Assembly (NCBI GenBank): GCA_023846275.1
Contig: JAIUJO010000160.1
Coordinates: 1,142,015 to 1,206,014, forward strand
DNA length: 64,000 nucleotides
DNA from: Vanilla planifolia
Lineage: Eukaryota > Streptophyta > Magnoliopsida > Asparagales > Orchidaceae
Direction of reading: 5' to 3'
Of this stretch, positions 13,438 to 26,583 are shown in pieces (the first letter of the stretch is position 1; each line of letters starts with the position of its first letter). Both the position numbers and the translations under genes were made by a program. Under the pieces are notes generated by a model. It did no database searches, was not told the DNA's origin, and saw nothing but the letters and a program-made list of their open reading frames with translations.

Positions 13438-16400
13438 ACCACAAAATCTGCCTCAATGCAAACATCATTATACTTCTCTCAACAAGCTATGTCAGCCAAG
13501 TTAATCATATTGTGTTATTATATATTTATATTACTAGTTAATCATCATCTTGTACCTTTCCAAAAAAAATTCTCTCTTTCTCCAAGGTTTTTGCATTAAT
13601 TTGTATTATGACCACACAATTAAATCTCTTCATGTGAGACCTTTGCATTGCTTTTGCTTAGTTATATTATGATACTTAAATTTATCGTATTTCTTCTTTA
13701 ATAAATATTTACCTTATTTTATGTCAATAATTTATTATTTTGTGCATATCTGCTTTCCAAATTTGTTATTACTCCATATGAGGTCTATTCAGGATAGAAC
13801 AAATATCATAGTAGTTATCTCGATGAGCTCTATCAAATTATATACTAATGTTTACATTTTTAAAAACGTTTTTTGTGAATTGAGAAATTTTATGAGTTAT
13901 TTTTTCTCACTTCTTATTTCATCATCAAGGATGGCATGCTTAATCTCCTTTAAATCATGGAATATAACTTTCTCATAAAATATTTGTTCTTTCTTTTAAT
14001 ATCCTTCTTTGAAATTGATATATTACTAATTAATAAAAAAATCTTCTCTAAACTCTCCATTACATTTCTTTTACGTCGTTATATTACATATTTTAAATTT
14101 AACTAATTTTTAGCTTTAAATTATGTTAAATAAATATTAAGAAATTTATTTATGCATATTTTCTTTGTATTATTTGGTAATTTATAGTAATTACAAATAT
14201 GGTTGGACCAAGATGAAAGAAATATCACTACACCCATCTTAGTGACCTTTATCTAGCTAAACACTTATTTCATTATTTTTAAAAACTTTACTTTCTTATG
14301 TAATGGCACTCTTTGCAAAACTTTTGTATTTATACCTGTTTTAAAAATTATGGTTGTTATATTGATCTCCTTAATTTCTTGGAATGTAGTTTTTGTATAT
14401 AATTTATATTAATTTTATTAAAAATTTTCTTTGATTTTATTGTATAAATATGAAAATCTAATTCTCTTCCTTTGTGACATTTATATTTTTTTGATTTGCT
14501 TATATTATTCTTATTTCATTGTATTATTTCAACTTTAATATATACATACTTAATGTTAGAATACTGATTTATTATTAGTTATGCTTATTTACTTTTATAT
14601 TTTATACTAATGCCAAATAAGGTTCGATCGAGATGAAGTAAACGTCAATCGACTTATGTCGAGGAGCTCTATCAAACAAGATCCTCATTTTGCTTTATTA
14701 TATATATTTAGATTTCTTTCCTTTTGTCATTATTTTTTTGTCATTTTTTTAACATGTTTGAGGATCTAGAATGTTATACTTGACTACATAATACCTTGAA
14801 ATGCAATTTTCCTGAGCAACAAATCCCAATTTTTCAAATTTTTCTTTGTAATTTGTTATTATTAAAATTTAACTCTACTTGTTGTCTAGTGTCTCCTTTG
14901 TTGTATTATAATGCCATAAGTATCTTATTTCAACTTTAATAATTGCACTCTTAAAGTTAAAAAGTTAATTTCTTATTTTTGAGCTTATTTACAATGATAA
15001 TTCATGGAAATTTGGAACGAGGTACAAGTAAGGTGAATCAAACATCATTGGACTCACCTTAGAGAATACAACTAAACAAAGTATTTAGTTTCATAAATTT
15101 AAATATTTTATTTTATAGACTTTTCGAACAATTTATGAGAATTTTTATTCATGAATATTTTGATGTTCGATGATGCTACTCAAGATCTCTTTATTATGCA
15201 AGAATGAATCTCTTTTTTGTATAACTTGTATCATTAGTTAATATTTTTCACTATTATTTTATCATCTCATAATGCAAATTGAAATCCACTTTATTGCAAC
15301 CATGTATTTCTTGGATTTTGATAGTTTATATTTCATGAATTTATCAAATTTGTTCTTTAGTACTTATTTACATAACATTAGAATTTTAATTTTTATATTA
15401 CTATGGTTATTAATTCATAATTCTTAGAAAATTCAAAAAATGTCCAATGGACATGAAACAAAGATTAATAAATCATCTCAAAGAACTCTACATAATTAAA
15501 TATTTAGTTTTATTTTATTAAGAAATTTATTTTCTACGGTTTGACAACACTATGAAATATTTCAACTCATACATTATTTGACGATCATGGTCGTTAAGAT
15601 TGAACCTTCTGGTAAATTTGATTGAAGCTTTTTTGAACACTTAATATCTTTATTTAAAAATTTTTCTTTTATTTTATTATTTCATTATAAAAATCTTATT
15701 CTATAGTTTTTCCCCTTTTTCATCACTTTGATTTTGTTATCTTTCATTAGTCAATTTATCTCAATTCAACTTCATTTTAAATTTACTTAATATTAAAGTA
15801 AAATTTTATTAGTGTTCATTCCTACTATAAGAATAATTTTGTAGTTTACACTGATTCAAAAAGTTATCTGAAGGCGTTGGGACATAATTTATTTTGATCA
15901 TCTTGATAAGCCATAATAATTAAATATAATTTTTTTAATTTTTCTAAAAAATGTTTTATTATTTTGCCAAACTTTATCAGAAATTTGTATTCCTTTTTGA
16001 TTTGATGATTAGGGGTGTCACACCACATATTCTTCATATTTTTAAATTTTTCCTTCTAAAACATTTGTCATATTTTAAAATATTTTAATCTTTTTTTGTT
16101 ATATTAGTACATAACTGTAAATCATTTGTCAAGTAACTTTTAAATCTTTTTCATTAAGACATATTAATTTGCTTCAATTTATACCATTTAAATAGTTACA
16201 TATATATGTTTAATAATATTTTAATATTTTTTTCTTTTTTATTCTTATTTAATTGGTAATTTGCAATAATTCTTAGCAAGAATTCATCAACCATAAAACT
16301 TTTTGATGTGCTCATCCTGATGGGCTTTTTCTAATTTAATATGAAATAATTATATTTTTTAAATTTATTTTGAATGTTGTAGAGATATTTTTATTTGTAA

Positions 16401-18713
16401 AGGATTTAATGATTTTGAATGTTATGCATGATCTCCTTAGTGTTTAGGAATTCAACTTTCTAATATAGAATTTCAACGTTAATTATCCAATGTAATTTCT
16501 AGAGTTTTTTAGAATTTTTTTGAAATATTTTGATTCATTACTAAAAATCAAGATTTTGATGTTGGAAAATTTCCAATGTGAAGTATGCTCAAGAATGGTA
16601 CACTTGATGCCTTTAGTGCTTTTGAATAAAACATTCCTATAATGCTTTTCTCATTTCTGTAAAGTTTTTACAATGATTTGGTATTGTTACTATGAAACTC
16701 TAACACTCTGTGACTTTTGCATCATGTTTGCTTATTTATATTATGATGCTTTAATTTATCTAATTTCATCTTTAATAAAAATTTACATCATTATAAATAA
16801 TAATTCAATTCTTTTTTAAGCTAATTTATCTTAGTAATTCATAGAAAACTAAAACATGGTCTGATCAATATGAAACAAATGTTGATGGACACCTCTCAAT
16901 AAGCTCTATAAATTTATATATTCATTTTTATATTTTTAAAAACAATATAGCAATTATGAAAGTTTTACAAGACATTTGATTCATTCTAAATTTCATGATC
17001 AAGGATCATATGCTTGGCATTCTTTTTATCACAGAATGTAGCTATCTACAAAAATGTTTCCTATTTTCTGGAATGTTTTACTTGGAAATTGTTATATTAA
17101 TAAGTATCTCTACATCTATCGTAAAGTCTCCATTACATTTCTTTTATTTTGTTAATTTCATTGGCTTAATTTATCTAATTTCAACTTTTATATATATCTA
17201 CTAATTATTAAAAGAAATTATTTATGTATTTTTCTTTATAATTCAAAGTAATTTTGAAAGATATTTGATCAAGTTGAAACAATTATTATTGGATAGAATT
17301 TAATGATTTCTTTCAAATTAAGTCTTTCCTTTTTATATTATAAGAATTTATTTATTTAGGGAAGTTTTTTAAGAACTTTTAATCCAAATTATATTTTATT
17401 TTCAAGGTTGTTGTATTTGATTTTCTTAGTATTATTGCATACAACTTTTCTCTATAATTTATCTTATTTTTAATCATCTTCCCTTGTGCAACCCCTATCT
17501 TTCATTTCATTTTGTTATATACTTCACTTTATTTTACATCAAGTTTAATATATATTTACAGAATATTAAAATAATAATTGATTATTATTTATGCTTGCTT
17601 ATTTTTATAATTCATAGAAATTCATTACAAGGACTAATTAAGTTTAAATAAAGGTCACTGGACATTCTTTTGTTGATATGTATCAAATAGCATGATTATT
17701 TTTATATATCCACTTCAATTTTAACGTAACACTTAAAAAATCTTAATATTTAATCATTTGATTTTTATAATTCTTTTTATTTAGATTAATTACATCACTT
17801 GAAGTTAAGTTATTTAAGTTTTAATATTAATATACTTAATATTAAAAAAATTATTTATGTTTAGTTATGTTAATTGAGCTATGTAATTCATAGTAAATCT
17901 AAAATAGGCTTTATCGAGATAAAACTGACAGCGTTGGACTCATCTCAATGAGCCATAATAAAATTATGTATTTATTTCTTATTTATGAATTTTTTTCTTA
18001 GCCTTTTAATGTGATTTACAAAGCAATTTGAGTCATCCCTAATTTGATTAACAAGATTTTACACTTGATTTGCTTTGTATTTTGGAAAGTAACTTTTCTT
18101 TGTAGTTAATTAAACAATTTCTTTGATTTTGTTATACTTTAATGTGACTCTAAATCTTCTCTTGTGTGACCATAAAAACAGCTTGATTTGGTTACAAGTA
18201 TTTGATCAATTTATTACATTTCAACATTAATATATATTTATATATTATAAATATAATAATTTTTTTTAACTATGTTTATTTTCTTTGGTAATGCAAAGTT
18301 ATTCCTATCTAGGTATGAACGAGAGCACAAAAACATCATTGAACTTAACTTGGCATGCTCTATCCAACAAGATATTCTTTTCAATATTTTTAAATATTTC
18401 ACTTTTTTATGTTCTGGTACTTCTTATAAGGTACTTTAGTTAACACATGATTTGATAATTAAAAATGTTACTCTCCATTTCGTTTGTTTCTTGGAATTCA
18501 AGAAATTTGTATAATTTATTTCATATTTTATAATTTTTTTCCTTGATTTAGTTATATTAATATGAAAAAGCTTATTCTCTTCCCTTATGAAAATTATATT
18601 TCTTATATTTTGCTATATCAAATTACTTAAATTTATTTTATTTAAGTTTCAAAATATATTAAAAAAAAGAAATTATTGTTATTTACTATTTATTTACATT
18701 TTTATTTCATAAT
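13438..18713 (+). repeat. Higher-order repeat copy 3 (~5.28 kb)
   Basis: This copy starts at the ccacaaaatctgcctcaatg variant. The aagatcctcattttgc monomer lies at 14,615, the aacaaagtatttagttt monomer at 15,015, the ctacggtttgac monomer at 15,445, the enlarged monomer at 16,262-16,850 and the starting variant returns at 18,714. Each sits about 5.0 kb from its counterpart in copy 2. It is the longest of the complete copies. Confidence 0.72.
16262..16850 (+). repeat. Enlarged variant monomer, copy d
   Basis: This is the fourth enlarged monomer. Its conserved segment includes ccataaaactttttgatg, and the extra stretch includes aaaaatcaagattttgatg, gaaaatttccaatg and cttttgaataaaacattcc at about 16,616. 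It lies about 5.01 kb from copy c, the same offset as the other shared landmarks of copies 2 and 3. Confidence 0.7.
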
Positions 18714-21700
18714 AATACAAAATGCGGTTCAATAAGTATGAAGCAAAGATCCTTGTACTTGTCTCGATAAGTTATATCACCTTACATTAATATATATGCA
18801 TATTTATAGGCCATTGTTATGCTTTTGATGAAATTTTGACTTCTAACATAATTGATGAGAGAAAATGCTATAATTGATCTCCCTATTACCTTGGAAAAAA
18901 CTTTCTCGTAAAACTGATCAAATTTGTTCAAATTGTTCACTTTTATTTGGTATTATTACTATGAAATGTTAATTTCCATCTCATGTGCCCATTGTATCAT
19001 CTTTAGTGGGTCATATTATGATGCTTCAATTTATATAATTTCATCTCTAATATATATTTACTTAATTTTTTTTAATAATTTAATATTTTTTATGCTTATG
19101 TACTTCCATAATTAGCTGTAACTCTAAATAAGGTCCAAACAAGATGGAACAAATGCCATTAGTCTCATCTCAACGAGCTCTATCAAATTATATTCTCATT
19201 TTCGATAATTAAAAAAAATTTTGTTGTGATCAAAATTATTTTTTGAGATTATTTTACTCATTCCTAATTTCATGATTAAGGTTTGCATGCTTGATCTCCT
19301 TGGTATCTTGAAATGAAACTTTCTAACAAACTTTATTCTAATTCTTCAAATGCTTTCCTTTGAAATTGTTATATTAATAAGCAAATATTTTATCTAAAGT
19401 AACCATTACATTTCTTTTTTGTTTTTTATATTATATTGTTCCAATTTAAATAATTTAACATTAATATATATTTAATAATAATAATAAGCTTATTTATGCA
19501 TATTCCTTTATAATTTGTAGTAATTTAGAAAAAGGTCTAATAAAGATAAAAAATGTTAGAATCATTTTGATGAAATATATATAATTAAGTACTTATTTTT
19601 ATGTTTAAAAAAATTCATTACCAAAGAACATTTCCCAAGAATGTTTAATGCTAACCTAATTTCATTACCTAGGTTGTTGTGTTTGATTTTGTTATTATCT
19701 TAGGATGTAGTTTTTTTTATTAAGTATATCTCATTTCAATTTTTTTCTTTTAATTGACTTTGCTACTATGTAACCAATTCTTACTTATCTTTGATTTCAT
19801 TATGCTATAACACTTAAAGGAAGATCATTGGACATGATTTATTAAGTTGTATCAACTTAAGTATTCAGTTTCCTATTTTAACATATTTTTCTTTTATTAT
19901 TGCACGTTTTATGAGATAATTTGATTGATAAATGATTTTATGATCGAAGATATTACACTCAATCTCCACTATATCTTAGAACTAAAATTTTTCATACATT
20001 TTACTCCTTTTCTTAAAATATTTTTATGATTTATTTAAATTATTTTCTAACCAAAAATCTTCATTTGAGTGGGCTTCACATTGTCTTCACTTAATTGTCT
20101 TAAAATGCCTTAATTTAACTTATTTTATCTTCAGTATATATTTTCTCAATATTATAATTGTATTTTATGATTATTTGCACTTTCTTACAAAGCTAATTCG
20201 TGGATGCTTCAATCAATGTCTGATAGAGACGAGTCAATGGTTGTTAAACTCACTTACGGGCTTTATACAACAAAGTATTTAGTTTTATAACTTAAAATAC
20301 TTTATTTTCATGAGATTAAAAATTTTTTATTAGATATTTTTCTTTGTATTTCATTTTTGAACAATTTATCCCATTAATAAAAATGTTCAACGTTTATTTG
20401 TTTATATTATAATTTATGTCAAAATCAAAATTTTTGTGACCTTCACTTTATTTTTATTTTGATATGCACATTGCTTAAGTATATATAATTTCAACTTTAA
20501 TACATATATTTATGTAACATTAGGACAATAATCTTAACTATATTTATGCTTATTTAATTTGTTATTTGTAATAATTCAAAACAAAGGCCAATCTTGACGA
20601 AACAAACATCGATGGAATCTTCTCATTGAGCTTTATGATTTAAATATTCAATTTCTGTGGTTCAACTTGCTTTAACAAATATTTCAATTCATACTCTATT
20701 TGTTGATCAAAGTTGTTACATTTTAAGTACTTAATATCTTTAAAATATAAATTTTTCATACAATTTATAACATCAGCTAAATTTTTTTGCTTTAATTTTG
20801 TGATTTTACTATAATAATTTCTCATCTAGTATGACCTCTTCATCACTTTGATTTTGTTATATTTTGTTGCATTAATTTATTTAATTTCAATTTTGCTATA
20901 AATTTACTTAATATTAATTACTAATTTATGTTTGTAGTCCATAGTAATTGAATACCTATTTGAAGGAGGCAAAACATATTTCAACGAGACCATCTCAATG
21001 AGCCTTTTTAAATTAATATTCTATTTAAAAATTTTTTCAAAATATCTTCTTTTTAGCATTTTGGAAAAATTATGAAATGTTTTTATTCCTACTTGATTTG
21101 GTGATTAAGGTTATTAGACTTGATTTCCTTAGTATATTTGAATGCAACTTTATAGTATAAGTAAGCCCTTCTTTAAAACGTTTTGCTTTAATATTTTAAT
21201 AGTAGTACATAATTCTAAGTCTTTTTTTGCGTTTAAATGGTTTTTTCATGGTTATGTTCCATTTCTTTAATTTATCCTATTTTAACTTCAACATATATTT
21301 GCTCTATTGGAAAATAATAATTTATTATTTTTTATGCTTTTTGTTTTCGTAATTCACATTTATTCCAAACAACGATTGGTTGATATAAAAAATATATTAT
21401 TAGACTCAATTTTAGTATTTTGGCATGTAATGCAAGGCACTTTGATTCGTACCTCATTTGATTATCAGGAATGCTATAGTCAATCTCTTTAATATCGTAG
21501 AATGTGACTTTCTAATACTATGTCTTTTATTTCTTCAAAGCTTTTTCTTTAATTTTGTTTTAATACTATAAAAACCTAAATTTGCACCCATGTAATTTTT
21601 GTAGCACTTTGATTTGGTGATATTATATTATTTTAGGTTATCTCATTTTAGCTTTAAAATCATTCACTTAATAATAATATAGTAAAGTTCTATTATTTAT

Positions 21701-22499
21701 GATTATTTACCTTGTTAATTAATAAAAAATTTCAGCACATTCTAAATCTCATAAAGCAAACATTGTTGGACTCTCAATAAGCAACAACCCAATTATATAT
21801 GTATTATATATATTTCTATATATTACATTTTCTATGGTTTGATCTACTTTATGAAGCATTTTGAATTGTTATTTGTTTAATGAATGATTATTTAACCTCT
21901 AAACTACTTAGTACTTTGGAATGTAACTTTTGTGTATAATTAATCTAATTTTCGTAAAATTTCTCTTTGATTTGATTATGCTACCATGTAACTCTAAATG
22001 TTTTCTTGATTTGGTTAAATAACTTTTCTTTAATTTTTATTTTTTATAGAAACATAGATTTAATTAATATTAAAAAATAATATATTTTTTATGACGTTGA
22101 TATTCTTTGGTTAATTCTTAGTTATTCTTTGCGAGGTTCGAGATTTAAAAAAACTTATTGGATTCATGTCATTGAGCTCTGCTAAACAGATATTCACTTT
22201 ATTATTTTTATATGCTTTACATATATGGGTGATGACACTCTCTATAAGGCATTTTATTTCAGACCTAATTTGACGTCAAGGCTGTCTTACTCGATCGCAT
22301 TAATGTCTAGGGCTGTAACTTTTTTAAATAATTTATGTTACTTTTTCATCTTTTCACTTTGATTTGGCCGTGCTAATATGAAAATCTAATTCTCATATCA
22401 TGTGAGAACTATATTTCCATGATTTGGTAATATTATGTTACATAAGTCGATATTATTTTAAATTTAATATATTTTCACTTAACATTGAAATAATAACTT
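18714..22499 (+). repeat. Higher-order repeat copy 4, shortened (~3.8 kb)
   Basis: This copy starts at atacaaaatgcggttcaat and ends where a weaker match (gcaaatgaggttctatt) appears near 22,500. The tatggtttgactta-type monomer recurs near 20,585 as tgtggttcaacttgc. The monomer of the enlarged class has a remnant near 21,345. Several monomers are shortened, which explains the smaller length. The match to copies 1-3 is looser than they are to each other. Confidence 0.55.
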
Positions 22500-23548
22500 T
22501 TGCAAATGAGGTTCTATTAAGAAGAACCATATGCCATTGGATATGTCTCAGAGAGCTTTATCAAACTATATATTCATTTTTCATTATTATATATATATAA
22601 TGTTCTTTTATTTTGGTAAGTTTTTTTAGGTATTTTTAGTTGTACAACATATATCAATTGAGAATGGCTCACATAATCAGTTTAGTACTTTAGAATGCAT
22701 CATTCTCATACAACTAAACTTATATCTTGAAATGCTTCTCTTTGATTTGCTATTATTACTATAAAACCCCATTTCTCTTATGATGTGACCTTTCACTTTT
22801 ATTTTTGCTACATTACAATACTTCCATTTATCTCATTTTAGCTTTATTAAATTTTACTTAAATGTTAAAAAAGTAGTTTATTATTTTTTATTCCTATTTA
22901 TTTTGTAATTTGATGTAATTCCAAATGAGGACAAATTGAGATGAAGCAAAAATTATTGGACATCTACGTGAGGTATATCCTATTTTTTATGCTTATTTAC
23001 GTTAGTAATTTATTGTAATTCCAAACAAGTTCTGCTTGAAATGAATAAATATCATTGCTACCTCAATGTGCTTTATCTTATTAAATATTACTTTTTTGAA
23101 TAGTAACATTTTTGTTACAAGTGGATGTTATGCTCAACCTCATCAATATCATGCAATACAACTTTCCATAAAACAAATCTCACTTTTGACATATTTCATT
23201 TTCATTTAGTTATATTACTTTATAGCCATAAATCTCATCTCGCTTGGCATTTAGATTTCTTTTTATGTTGCATTATTTTTTTTCCAAATTATCCTATTTC
23301 TATTTCAATATATATTTACATTGTTTTAAAAAATAAGCTTTTTATGTAAGTTTTGTTTGTTGACTGTGTTAATTTGTAATAACTCCAAATGATGTCCCGT
23401 TGAGATGATACAAATGTCATCGGACATCTCTTGGCAAGCTCTAAGTAATTAAATATTCATTTTTAAAATTTTAAATATTTTTTCATATGCTTTTTGCATA
23501 ATTTATAAGATAAATTTATTTGTTCCAAAATTGATGATCAATGATGCT

Positions 23549-24000
23549 ACTTTTGCAAATCAAGAAAAATTTTGAGCACATTGGATGCCTAAATGACATT
23601 CCAAAGGAATGTATGGGGAGATGTTCCTCAATTTTAATAATCAATAAACTAAATGTTTTTCCAAAAAAAAAACAAAACCTTCTCAAATTTATTACAAATG
23701 TCCTCAATCAATGAAGTTTGTAAGACACTCCAAGATACTTTGAAGATATTTCTTTCACCATCTTTAGAAGTGCATGGCTTCTTCTTTACAATTAAACCTT
23801 TTCACACAAAGTGCTAAACATTTATAGCATCACAAACGAAACACAAGTGTGACTTAATAATTAAAACACTTGAAGATCTATTGTTTACAACATTTCAACA
23901 TGTTACACTACAAAGGTTAGTGTGCTGAATTATAGCTTTTGCGTGACTTAAGGAATGTTGCTTCTCATCTAGGTTAATTAAGCACTTTTTAAAATATTTT
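23549..24000. other. Unclassified AT-rich sequence beside the satellite
   Basis: The satellite stops at about 23,548 and is followed by non-satellite, AT-rich DNA with no recognisable domain in any frame. I see no target-site duplication, terminal repeat or long frame that would name the element responsible for the break. Confidence 0.5.
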
Positions 24001-24284
24001 GTTAAGGTAGGTATGATTGTTTGATATGGAATGGTTAAAATTTAATATTACTAAAACTAGTTTACTCATTGAATTCTTCTAATCTATCTAAACATTGTTC
24101 CACAATCCTAGCTAGCCTGAATTCTCATTGTAATGGCTAAATAAGAATTTAAATTTTAACTCCTCTTTCTCAAAACATTCCATAAATTTTAGGAAATTAA
24201 AGGAATGTTTGGACAAAGAGTAGTTAAAATTTAAATTCCTATTTAATCATAAAAATTAGTATGTCTATTTGAACATGCCTTAAC
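24001..24284. mobile_element. MITE-like inverted-repeat segment
   Basis: The outer ends read gttaagg (24,001-24,007) and ccttaac (24,278-24,284), an inverted pair. Inside, 24,138-24,181 and 24,202-24,245 are near-perfect reverse complements of about 44 bp around a 20-bp spacer (core aatttaaattttaact against agttaaaatttaaatt). This could fold as a long hairpin. Short non-autonomous plant DNA transposons often look like this, and the aggcatgtt-type end is common among them. I see no clear target-site duplication and no transposase. It could also be a decayed foldback element or a chance local inversion. Confidence 0.42.
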
Positions 24285-26328
24285 ACTAGCCATGACACCT
24301 TGTAGCACCTTGAATTAAGAAAGTTATAGTTATAGACCATATTAGGGATATATATGGTACTTTCCCATATGGGCTGCGAATGAGTAGAAATAAGAAAGCA
24401 TGTGGAAACTCTTGTTATAAGGGGGATAAACGAGCAACCCCGACCATCAGGAACAAGGGAAGGTAGTCTTAGCCATGAACAACAAAGTAGAGGACAAACC
24501 TGACTACCTAAAGTGGAAAAGAAGACTTGTCAGCTAAAGCACAACATTTTTTAAGTGGTGGAATGAACCTTATCACTTTGTGCCTAAACAAAATACTTGC
24601 TACATTAAAATTTCTCATTTTTTATGGCATGCATGACTCTATATTTCTATTATTGTTAAAAGAATCATTGTTTATTGTAACCTCAAATCATTCTTTATTG
24701 TTTTCACATACAATACTTGAACCCTAAGCATGATTATAAACAAAACTTGATGGTAACAATAACTTAATATTTGTTTACTTAAGAACTACCCAAATGAAGG
24801 TCTCTATTCTTACAGTTACCCATGGCTTCTTTGACTTTGAATTAAAAACAAAGGATTCTATTGAGTTGACAAATAACTTATAACCTCAAAATAACTATTA
24901 CAAAACCACTGATTCTAAACCTAATTTTTTTGTGTAAATCAAAACATCTTACATCAATCATTTTTTTGTTTTAAGGCCTATATTTATGAATCCAAATCAT
25001 CCAACCTTTAATTTTTATAGTGTACAAAAGCCATAAGTTTTTCTTGTGGTAATAAAGTGTTTTTGTAGCAAATCATACGTTGTCATTCAACATAGGTAGA
25101 AGAAAATTATCATTACAAGTTAAAAGCATAACACATAATGTAAAAATATTTGCTATGTTGACGTGGTTAGAATTTTTCGATCTTTGAAAAGTTGGATTTT
25201 TTATTGCATCAAGCACATTTAATGGAATTTTTTTTGCTACAACAAGCCCTAATGGGTACTTTTAATGAAGGTGGCCACTCAAGAATGAGCTAGTGCGACT
25301 TTATTCTTCAAGAAAATGGGTTGACAAGGTTTAGATTTTGCATGTAACATCGCTTGACAAGTTCCCTATTTTGCTAATTTTATAAATATGTTAAAATATA
25401 TGACATTATATAGAAAACTAAATTATATTGGCATGGTTTTGATTCTTCTCTCAACAATAGAGCCAATAGTGGTTCTATCTAGCATGCTACATCTCTTGAC
25501 AAGGGGAACTAGCAATTCAATTTGCTTTTATATGTAGTTGGTGTTATTCACTATTTGTGCTCATGGTGGCATAGAGAAACTACCAACCTCATGGATTAGA
25601 TAAATATGTTTATATACAACCCATTTGGCAAGATCACATAGATATGTCTCCACACTTCAATTCAATAAACTTTTATGGCCTCCAAACTAGGTAAGTGTTG
25701 CAGGCCATGCAAAGTAGTATGTAATACATTGATTACAAATCTTTATTGGAAAAAAACACAATAAATTATGTAAATTTTAACATATGACATGCTCTTCATA
25801 TGTAGATGGTGTTCCATACACTAGGATTGTATTGTAATTTTTACTATAATGGTATCCATTAGATTAAAAAAGATTTAGTATTTCCATTGATCATACATGA
25901 TTTCATCTTGACTGAAAATTTATCACATCTAGATCTTAAGATTTTTTTTATTCCAAACATGAACGTCGACATTTGAATTGCATGAACAATATGTTGCACT
26001 TAAAGAGGGGAATATTTCCTTAACTAATCATGTTCATCCTCATATGTCTAAGCTTTAGTGTTTGAAATCATCAAATAAAGAGTGTGAAAAAGAATTTCTA
26101 GGCATATTACAGGTAATGATACTTTAAAATTAGAAAGTAATAATTCAATAAAGTGAAAATCTTTTCTTGAAGGACAACCAGTAAGACTTGATTTACTTGG
26201 AAAAGAATTAGAATATTTGATGGCAAGATATTTTGGCATATTTTCTCATTAATTTACTCATGCACATTCACACATACCTCTATATGTTCCTTCATTCAAA
26301 AATGTGAAAAAGTGTGGTGTTTACATGA
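24285..26328. other. Unclassified decayed intergenic sequence
   Basis: This stretch is slightly less AT-rich than the satellite (for example 24,360-24,520), has no tandem structure and no domain I can name in six frames. It may hold the 5' LTR and untranslated leader of the copia element just downstream, but I could not find a matching LTR pair or a primer-binding site. Confidence 0.45.
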
Positions 26329-26583
26329 ATGCTACACTTGTACTTAAATATGGTTCATCTTACAACCATGTCACAAGAAAAAAAGGTATGTTCACATCAT
26401 AATTATAGATTGAAAAAATCATACATCCATGTTTTTAATGAATCATTTATTCCTTCATTTCATACATCTAATCATCGTGTGAAATCTAATGCTTTATGTA
26501 ATTACTATTATAAATTTGAATATCATAAATTTAATTGCCTAATTAAAAAATTGATAAATCTAAAGAATATAGACTTGAGTTGA
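26329..26583 (+). pseudogene. Copia gag zinc-knuckle remnant
   Basis: This open frame of 84 codons ends with CNYYYKFEYHKFNC followed by LIKK (about 26,494-26,548). It is spaced almost like the retroviral CX2CX4HX4C knuckle of Gag, which binds the element's RNA. The second Cys and the His appear as Tyr, which fits tgt-to-tat and cac-to-tat changes, and the usual Gly is Glu. The upstream part is basic and unremarkable. About 100 bp further, 26,650-26,682 reads KPKLVWFLN, reminiscent of the K-W-V-P-K segment after the knuckle in plant copia polyproteins. The frame is open by chance or by slow decay. With two zinc ligands changed it is not functional. Confidence 0.5.

Larger units (their letters stand above)
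1..23548 (+). repeat. Diverged ~420-bp tandem satellite, left block
   Basis: This block is about 60 head-to-tail monomers of a satellite with a period of roughly 410-420 bp, read in the + direction. Each monomer can be tracked by a best-conserved segment resembling aggtccaatcgagatgaaac followed by attggactcatctcaatgag. Examples start near 805, 2,010, 2,370, 3,462, 3,883, 4,300, 4,703, 5,121, 5,521, 5,940, 6,350, 6,770, 8,025, 8,795, 9,195, 9,612, 10,020, 10,435, 14,195, 14,615, 15,445, 16,855, 18,310, 19,130, 20,585, 22,130, 22,930 and 23,390. Neighbouring monomers differ at a large share of positions and carry many short indels, so the array is old. The block is strongly AT-rich and has no gene. 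Its last monomer breaks off in the middle, just after the gatgatcaatgatgctac landmark near 23,548. I do not recognise it as a named satellite family. Confidence 0.93.

Noticed and set aside
1-23548. CRISPR array or other short-spaced repeat system
   Set aside because: Periodicity is about 420 bp with diverged whole monomers, with no short identical repeats and no unique spacers, and the context is plant nuclear DNA.
26048-26239. Minus-strand frame of 63 codons upstream of the copia gag
   Set aside because: It has no recognisable domain and lies opposite to the copia element; a chance open frame is more likely.
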